64,000 nucleotides of DNA, taken from the NCBI RefSeq assembly GCF_002042965.1, contig NZ_MZNT01000018.1:62001-126000 (forward strand), given 5' to 3'. The notes below the pieces were generated by a model that was given only the letters and a program-made list of their open reading frames with translations, had not been told where the DNA came from and ran no database searches. The translations under genes and the position numbers were made by a program. Positions 58,579 through 64,000 of the stretch are shown piece by piece (position 1 is the stretch's first letter; each line of letters begins with the position of its first letter). The stretch comes from Paenibacillus sp. 32352 (GTDB lineage Bacteria; Bacillota; Bacilli; Paenibacillales; NBRC-103111).

Positions 58579-60291
58579 TCAACCGAATTGCGCCTGATGC
58601 AGCTTGGCATAGGCCCCTCCTACAGCCAGCAGCTCTTCGTGCCGGCCCTGCTCCGCAATCCCGTCCTCATTGACTACGATAATCCGGTCGGCATGTCGGA
58701 TGGTCGCGAGCCTGTGGGCGATAACGAGAGTCGTGCGGTTCGCCGACAGCTCGGTAAGCGCCTGCTGGATCACGGCCTCGGTCTCGGTGTCGAGTGCAGA
58801 GGTCGCTTCGTCCAGGATCAGGATCGGCGGGTTCTTAAGGAACATCCGCGCAATGGCCAGACGCTGCTTTTGCCCGCCGGACAGCTTCACGCCCCTTTCC
58901 CCGATAGGGGTATCGAGCCCGAGCGGGAGCGAGGCGATGACCGACTCCAGATGCGCGCTGCGGGCGGCAGCCAGGATCTCTTCTTCGGTCGCGCCAAGCT
59001 TGCCGTAAGCAATATTGTCACGCAGCGTTCCCGAGAACAGGAAGACATCCTGCTGAACGATGCCGATCTGCGAACGCAGGGAACGCTGCGTCATCTGGCG
59101 GATATCGATGCCGTCGATGGAGATGCTGCCGCTCTCAATTTCATAGAAGCGGGGAAGGAGGCTGCACAAGGTCGTTTTTCCGGCTCCGGAGGGGCCGACA
59201 AAAGCGACGGTTTCACCCGCCCGAATGCGCAGGTTGATGTCCCGCAGCACATGCGCATGATTTTCGTAACCGAAGGTCACGCCCTTAAACTCAATGTCCC
59301 CGTTCAAATGCTTGACATTCACGGCATTCGGCGCATCGGCCACGTCCGGCTCCACATCCATAATTTCCAGGAACCTTTTGAACCCGGCCATACCTTTCGG
59401 GTACTGCTCCAGCAGCGCGGTTATTTTTTCAATCGGCTTGAAGAAGATATTTACGAATAGAAGGAAGCCGACCAGCTCTCCGTAAGACATGCCCCGGTAA
59501 ATGACCAGCCAGGCTCCGCATAGAAGCACAAGCAGCGTAATCAGCCTCATGAGCAAGTACATCCCGGATGCGCTGTATGCGATAATCCAATAGGATTGCA
59601 GCTTGGCGAAGCGGTACTTCTTGTTGTTCTCCGAAAATTTCTTGATCTCATGCTGTTCATTCGTAAATGACTGCACAACGCGAATGCCGGCGACACTGTC
59701 CTCGACCTGGGCGTTCACGTCGGCAATGTTCGTATACATCTGATTGGCTGCCTTGACGAGCCTCCCGTTGCAGAGCACGATCAGCCATATCAATAAAGGA
59801 AGAGCTATGAAGGTAATGCAGGCCAGCTGCCAGTTTAAGTAAAGCATAATCGAGAAGGCGCCGATAAAGGTCATAACGGCAATGAACAAATCCTCAGGCC
59901 CGTGATGCGCTACTTCCCCGATCTCAAACAGGTCGTTCGTCATTCTGGACATCAAATGTCCGGTCTTATGGTTATCGAAAAAGCGAAACGATAATTTTTG
60001 CACATGCTGAAACAGCTTTTGACGCATATCAAATTCGATTTGAATTCCAAGCTTATGTCCCCAATAGGTGACGACAAACTGAAGGCCGCTGCTCAGCAAA
60101 TACATGGCAAGCAAGCCGGCTCCCGCCCACAGTATCCAGGGCCAGTTGCGATCAGGCAGCAGACTGTCGACGATCCACTTGACTGCCAGCGGAAAGCTGA
60201 GCTCAAGAAGGGCCACGAACAGAGAGGCCGTAAAATCGACGGCGAACAGCTTCCAATGAGGCCGATAGAAGGCCATGAAACGGCGTATCAC
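58579..60291 (-). CDS. ABC exporter, fused membrane and ATPase domains (MsbA/BmrA-like)
   Basis: 570 residues from a GTG at 60291 behind AAGGAAGGA. The N-terminal half has six helices. The nucleotide-binding half has Walker A GPSGAGKTT, Q-loop QDVFLFSGTLRDNIAYG, signature LSGGQKQR, Walker B ILILDEATSALD and the switch His in VIAHRLAT. It works as a homodimer exporting lipids, drugs or peptides. The substrate is not predictable. It is monocistronic. Confidence 0.92.
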   Translation of the reverse strand: MIRRFMAFYRPHWKLFAVDFTASLFVALLELSFPLAVKWIVDSLLPDRNWPWILWAGAGLLAMYLLSSGLQFVVTYWGHKLGIQIEFDMRQKLFQHVQKLSFRFFDNHKTGHLMSRMTNDLFEIGEVAHHGPEDLFIAVMTFIGAFSIMLYLNWQLACITFIALPLLIWLIVLCNGRLVKAANQMYTNIADVNAQVEDSVAGIRVVQSFTNEQHEIKKFSENNKKYRFAKLQSYWIIAYSASGMYLLMRLITLLVLLCGAWLVIYRGMSYGELVGFLLFVNIFFKPIEKITALLEQYPKGMAGFKRFLEIMDVEPDVADAPNAVNVKHLNGDIEFKGVTFGYENHAHVLRDINLRIRAGETVAFVGPSGAGKTTLCSLLPRFYEIESGSISIDGIDIRQMTQRSLRSQIGIVQQDVFLFSGTLRDNIAYGKLGATEEEILAAARSAHLESVIASLPLGLDTPIGERGVKLSGGQKQRLAIARMFLKNPPILILDEATSALDTETEAVIQQALTELSANRTTLVIAHRLATIRHADRIIVVNEDGIAEQGRHEELLAVGGAYAKLHQAQFG

Positions 60292-60515
60292 AAAAGATTC
60301 CTTCCTTTCTCCGCAATGTATTTACGTATTTTAATAGGGAAGAGGCTTGGTGACAAGAGAAGAGATGATCTTAATTATTTTTTCCACCGGCAAGAGTATG
60401 ACATTACGGTGAAAAGTTTGGTTAGCCTCGTCCGAGTATGCTACATTAGAACATAAGAAGGCGGCTACGGAACGTCGCGGTGCCGCGAAATTTTCAAGGT
60501 TAGGGGAGAACGAGA

Positions 60516-60992
60516 TTGAGTGAGAAGGATGCGCTTGTTCGATTCGGCATCTCCATGCCGCAATCCTTAATTGAGCAGTTCGATGCGCTGCTGGAGGAAC
60601 AGGGATATGATAATCGGTCCGAGGCGATTAGGGATTTGGTGCGCAAAGCGCTGCTCGCGCCCTCCCAGATCAAACCCGATCAGATGGCGGCAGGAACGAT
60701 CGTTATGGTGTACGACCACCATGTCAGCGATTTGCCGATCGTACTGACCGAGCTGCAGCATGAGTACCATCATGAGATCAACTCTACGATGCATATTCAT
60801 TTGAACCATCAGCAATGCCTGGAAGTGATTGTGGTTCGAGGCGTCGTGAGCAAGCTGCGGGAGCTGCAGCAGCGCATTCAGGTGCTCAAAGGCGTGTTTT
60901 ATGCAGAGCTGTCCGTAACCCATATGGATAGCCGTGGGGCCGACCGCTCCCATCATCATGATCATGCACACCCCCATTCCCATGGAGAATAA
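60516..60992 (+). CDS. nikR: Nickel-responsive regulator NikR
   Basis: 158 residues from a TTG at 60516, 7 bp after AGGGGAG. The N-terminal ribbon-helix-helix begins LVRFGISMPQSLIEQFDALL. The C-terminal ACT domain has all four nickel ligands: H82, H93, H95 and C101, at the same spacings as H76, H87, H89 and C95 of E. coli NikR. A His-rich tail (HHHDHAHPHSHGE) extends beyond the family core and may store extra metal. No nickel transporter is adjacent. Confidence 0.92.
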   Translation: MSEKDALVRFGISMPQSLIEQFDALLEEQGYDNRSEAIRDLVRKALLAPSQIKPDQMAAGTIVMVYDHHVSDLPIVLTELQHEYHHEINSTMHIHLNHQQCLEVIVVRGVVSKLRELQQRIQVLKGVFYAELSVTHMDSRGADRSHHHDHAHPHSHGE

Positions 60993-61060
60993 GTGCGATA
61001 GGCTTTTGAAGAGATAAATATGCGTAAGTGGTAAGGGATTCTTAGACGGGAGGTATACCA

Positions 61061-61468
61061 ATGGGGAAAAAATATTACACGCTGGCTGAAGCCAACGCGA
61101 TACTGCCGATTGTACAACAGGAGCTGGAGAAGCTGCAGGATATCAAACGGCGGTTTCGCGTGAAATATGAACAGCTGCATCAGCTAAAAATCTACCACCG
61201 TCAACAAGGTGTGATGGTCGAGGAAGATCCGTATTTTACATTGGAATGTGAAATGGAATTTATGCAGCTGGAAGGCAATGCTGTGCTTCAAAGCTTTGAA
61301 CTAAAGGGCGTTCAGCTGAAGGATGTCGATACCGGACTTGTCGATTTTCCGGCATGGATCAACGGTGAGGAAGTGCTGCTGTGCTGGAGACAGGGAGAGC
61401 CGCGCGTCGAGCACTATCACGGGCTGTATGATGGTTTTGCGGGTAGAAAGAAGATTACGGGCGAGTAG
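61061..61468 (+). CDS. DUF2203-family protein
   Basis: 135 residues: KKYYTLAEANAILPIVQQELEKLQDIKRRF at the N-terminus, a central helical region, and the family C-terminus DVDTGLVDFPAWINGEEVLLCWRQGEPRVEHYHGLYDGFAGR. DUF2203 proteins are small, cytosolic and of unknown function. GGGAGG lies before the ATG. It stands between nikR and the copper gene on the same strand. Confidence 0.88.
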   Translation: MGKKYYTLAEANAILPIVQQELEKLQDIKRRFRVKYEQLHQLKIYHRQQGVMVEEDPYFTLECEMEFMQLEGNAVLQSFELKGVQLKDVDTGLVDFPAWINGEEVLLCWRQGEPRVEHYHGLYDGFAGRKKITGE

Positions 61469-61501
61469 CCTGTTCATAGGATCAAGGAGGACTTTCTCAC
61501 A

Positions 61502-63178
61502 ATGATCACCATAAAGACGGCCGGCACGCGTCGGCGGAGAATAATAAGCAGACAAGTCGGGTGGCTGGTGCCGCTTATTTGCTGTCTATGCTTTTTCTTT
61601 TATCCGGTTGTTTTGCCGAATCCGGTTTCGGCGCATGCCAGCCTTGTGGAGTCGGTACCGCCAGCCAATGCGGAACTGAATGAGCCGCCGGGCAGCATTA
61701 CTCTCACTTTTAATGAAAGATTGGAAGACGGCATCTATTATGTGCGGGTTTATGATAGCAGCAAGAAGCAGGTGACCGCGAATAAAGCTCAATTGAATGC
61801 CAACCGGACTTCCGTTGAACTGCAGCTGCCCAAGCTCGGGCAAGGAAGCTATCTGGTCACTTATCATGTCATCTCAGCTGACGGACATCCCGTAGAAGGC
61901 ACGTATTTATTTGCAGTAGGCCAAAGCTTGGGCAATCAGCCTGCGGAGGCGTTGCCATCGATGGAGCATATGCATTCCCATGGCTTGTCGACGCAGCTCG
62001 GATTTATGGAGATTCTTCAATATATATCCAGAATCCTATATTATGCATTGATGCTGCTGTTCACCGGCTGGGTCGTATGGCAGAGATTTTATGGCAGCCG
62101 CAGCGACAGTGTGTCATCGCTGCTTCAACAATGGAGCATGCAGCTGCAGCGCGGATATTTACTTGCCTTCTTGTTCTTTATGTTCACTCACGTGTTTGCA
62201 CTTATCGGGGATGGCGGACCGGAAGCGTTCGCAGTCATTTTTACCAAAACGATTATCGGCTATATTTGGATAGCCTCTCTTGTAGTGTCCCTATTGGGCC
62301 TTGTCCTGCTGTACCGCCGTCTCTGGCTGGATTTGACCTGGGTAGCGCTTGTATGGCTGACCAAAGGTCTCAATGGCCATGCCGCCGCATTTCAGCCTCT
62401 GAAGCAGACCTTGCTGCTGGATATCATCCACTTGGCTGCTGCAGCTCTATGGGTAGGCGGTCTGCTGATGCTGATTGTCCTCTGGAGGCACAGCAAGGAA
62501 GAAGGCTTGCGGTTCTTCCCGCGGTTTTCCTCCACTGCGCTGGCTTCCATTGTCCTGCTGGTATTGTCGGGAATATTGTCCGTTCTGATCTTTTTGCCGA
62601 ATGTCGAATATATTGTGGAGACCCAATGGGGCAAGCTTCTGCTCGCCAAATGTGCTCTGGTGCTCCTGGTTATTTGTACGGCGGCATGGCTTCGCTGGGC
62701 ATACAGGAAGCGCGGCGAGGGCAGGATCGCAGCATTGCTTAAAGCGGATGCTGTACTGGCGCTTCTCATCGTGTTCATTGTCGGCGTGTTCACTTATTTG
62801 ACGCCGCTGCCTGCGAACGAGCCGCTGAATTGGCATGTGATGGGAGACAAGATCCACATGACCACGCAGATCACGCCTAACGTGCCGGGAGTGAATGATT
62901 TCACGGTGAAGGTGTGGCTGCCGGAATCGTTAGGCAAGCCAAAGCAAATGATCTTGAAGCTCCACGATGCCAGTGCCAAAGATATAGCTCCTATCGAGGT
63001 TCCTGTCCAATATACCGAGGATGCCAGCGTGGAGGACAGCTTTGGGGGATTGAAGAAGCATACGTATAAGGCCAAAGGTGCTTACCTGCCTTATCCAGGC
63101 TATTGGGACATCGAGGTTCGGGTTATGGACAGCAATGATGACGAAACGGTCTACAACAAACAAATCCGTTTATTTTAA
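61502..63178 (+). CDS. ycnJ: CopC-CopD fusion copper-import protein (YcnJ-like)
   Basis: 558 residues. The signal region ends SAHA, and the mature N-terminus HASLVESVPPANAEL gives the CopC copper-ligand His, with a second in ISADGHPVEGTY. Then eight or so CopD helices (about 165-430) follow. A C-terminal extracellular domain (about 440-558, NVPGVNDFTVKVWLPE) resembles the extra domain of YcnJ. In B. subtilis YcnJ takes up copper and is controlled by copper-sensing regulators. AAGGAGG precedes the ATG. Confidence 0.88.
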   Translation: MITIKTAGTRRRRIISRQVGWLVPLICCLCFFFYPVVLPNPVSAHASLVESVPPANAELNEPPGSITLTFNERLEDGIYYVRVYDSSKKQVTANKAQLNANRTSVELQLPKLGQGSYLVTYHVISADGHPVEGTYLFAVGQSLGNQPAEALPSMEHMHSHGLSTQLGFMEILQYISRILYYALMLLFTGWVVWQRFYGSRSDSVSSLLQQWSMQLQRGYLLAFLFFMFTHVFALIGDGGPEAFAVIFTKTIIGYIWIASLVVSLLGLVLLYRRLWLDLTWVALVWLTKGLNGHAAAFQPLKQTLLLDIIHLAAAALWVGGLLMLIVLWRHSKEEGLRFFPRFSSTALASIVLLVLSGILSVLIFLPNVEYIVETQWGKLLLAKCALVLLVICTAAWLRWAYRKRGEGRIAALLKADAVLALLIVFIVGVFTYLTPLPANEPLNWHVMGDKIHMTTQITPNVPGVNDFTVKVWLPESLGKPKQMILKLHDASAKDIAPIEVPVQYTEDASVEDSFGGLKKHTYKAKGAYLPYPGYWDIEVRVMDSNDDETVYNKQIRLF

Positions 63179-63207
63179 TTCGAAAAGAATACTTATGTAA
63201 CAACGAG

Positions 63208-63232
63208 CCCGGCGTGAATGCCGGGTTTTCTT
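63208..63232 (+). terminator. Terminator of the CopC-CopD gene
   Basis: CCCGGC (63208-63213) and GCCGGG (63220-63225), loop GTGAAT, followed by TTTTCTTT. Confidence 0.8.
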
Positions 63233-63257
63233 TGGATTTATTTATCTATTTATCTTT

Positions 63258-63629
63258 TTATTTATCTATTGCATCATTGGTTTGCGGTTCCATTGAATGG
63301 TTCGTTCCGTATAATTCATTTAAATGCTCCACATGAGCTACTCCCCAATCATTTAACGCCTGCAAAATGGTTGCCATCCCTTTACCGTATTCTGTGATGG
63401 AGTATTCTACCTTGGGGGGAACTTGGTGATATATCTCACGATGAACAATATCGTGATATTCCAACTCCCGTAATTGTTGGGTCAGCATTTTTTTGGTGAT
63501 ATCCGGTATCGATTTTTGAAGCTCGCTAAATCTCATAGTTCCGTTTGAAAAAAGGCGAAGCAGAATAACTGGCTTCCATTTCCCGACAAGAATCTCCAAC
63601 GCCGTCTCGAATTTACAAAAGGTAGACAT
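63258..63629 (-). CDS. HxlR-family transcription regulator
   Basis: 123 residues with a winged helix: ALEILVGKWKPVILLRLFSNGTMRFSELQKSIPDITKKMLTQQLRELE, the typical HxlR signature region. The N-terminal Cys (MSTFC) lies where redox or aldehyde-sensing HxlR proteins have a reactive Cys. GGGGAGT precedes the ATG. It is divergent from the DoxX-like gene, a common pair in which HxlR controls the doxX gene. Confidence 0.92.
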   Translation of the reverse strand: MSTFCKFETALEILVGKWKPVILLRLFSNGTMRFSELQKSIPDITKKMLTQQLRELEYHDIVHREIYHQVPPKVEYSITEYGKGMATILQALNDWGVAHVEHLNELYGTNHSMEPQTNDAIDK

Positions 63630-63844
63630 GAATATTACTCCCCATTCCTTTACCCGCCTTAGGTTTCTTTTTGTATACTACGTTTATTTTAAGTAACTAC
63701 TTCCTTAAGCGATTCCTATGGATTATTATGCATCTAGAGCTCAATAGACACAAGAGGAGAGATGTTGAAGAAAAAACAGTATGGATTCTCGTTAATCAGG
63801 CTGGGATATCAATATAAGAAAGTGATAGGGAGTGGGCGTCATCT

Positions 63845-64000
63845 ATGAATGTCGGTTTATGGATCGTACAAGGGATATTGGCATTGGGATTTATTTATTC
63901 CGGTTGGTTGAAGGCGTTTCAGTATGAAGCAGCAAAAACGTCCTGGACATGGGTGAGTGATGTTCCCCAAAATCTCGTTTTCTTTATTGGTTTAGTGGAA
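63845..64000 (+). CDS. DoxX-like membrane protein (cut by window end)
   Basis: 52 codons to the window edge, starting MNVGLWIVQGILALGFIYSG with the helix-1 pattern, followed by WLKAFQYEAAKTSWTWV. GGGAGTGGG lies upstream. It resembles DoxX/DoxD-like proteins paired with HxlR regulators. Remaining sequence lies outside. Confidence 0.75.
   Translation, partial: MNVGLWIVQGILALGFIYSGWLKAFQYEAAKTSWTWVSDVPQNLVFFIGLVE

Noticed and set aside
60396..60423. NikR operator upstream of nikR
   Set aside because: One half-site GTATGA is present, but the second half-site at the required 16 bp distance reads TTGGTT instead of TCATAC.

Overview
The window looks like a chromosomal segment of a spore-forming, low-to-moderate GC Firmicute, most likely Paenibacillaceae (Paenibacillus-like). 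The evidence is a germinant-receptor operon, EcsAB, Amj and YitT family genes, an LplABC-type sugar ABC system with a ~540-residue lipoprotein, strong AGGAGG-type ribosome binding sites with frequent TTG/GTG starts, and an ATP-cone class I ribonucleotide reductase. No rRNA, tRNA, CRISPR array, transposase or prophage was found. The assignment rests on gene content and has not been checked by alignment.

Layout: 1-3101 lplT-like (cut by the window edge) and aas, phospholipid repair. 3410-4336 LD-carboxypeptidase. 4541-9835 a five-gene germinant-receptor operon, A-B-C-D-like-B. 9991-12608 HPP-like membrane protein, then an AraC regulator divergent from a Gfo/Idh/MocA oxidoreductase. 12790-15435 a compact partner-switching operon (PP2C phosphatase, HATPase, STAS protein, unknown membrane protein). 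15523-18493 alpha/beta hydrolase and ecsBA. 18647-18928 a small secreted Cys protein. 19142-27404 a dispersed C4-dicarboxylate system (dctA, dctR, dctS, dctB) interrupted by copZ, a methyltransferase, a lipoprotein and a yitT-family gene. 27676-31880 a HemD-family protein, an ABC-2 exporter, an AT-richer patch and a GNAT. 32296-35867 an lpl-type sugar ABC operon. 36097-36900 amj. 37093-40492 a phosphonate/phosphite-type ABC system whose binding protein is on the opposite strand. 40773-45091 cytosolic 5'-nucleotidase, GNAT, hisC, hydrolase. 45092-48912 the 5-oxoprolinase genes pxpB-pxpC and pxpA, separated by a ~1.1 kb stretch holding micro-ORFs, hairpins and a CD3324-family regulator. 48890-50927 TauE-type exporter and small genes. 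51139-53294 response regulator and an Hpt-REC-GGDEF-REC diguanylate cyclase. 53378-57109 nrdB and nrdA with an NrdR-type promoter and a repeat-filled spacer. 57689-64000 methyltransferase, ABC exporter, nikR, DUF2203, a CopC-CopD copper protein, and hxlR divergent from a truncated doxX-like gene.

Themes: membrane and envelope upkeep (aas/lplT, amj, ecs, ger, LD-carboxypeptidase), small-molecule uptake (dicarboxylates, phosphonate-like anions, sugars), metal handling (copZ with a CsoR-like operator, CopCD, NikR) and signalling (partner switching, DctSR, c-di-GMP). The least explained parts are the fourth gene of the partner-switching operon, the 47.1-47.7 kb micro-ORF region, the repeat-bearing nrd spacer, and a 46-codon gene at 49864-50004.
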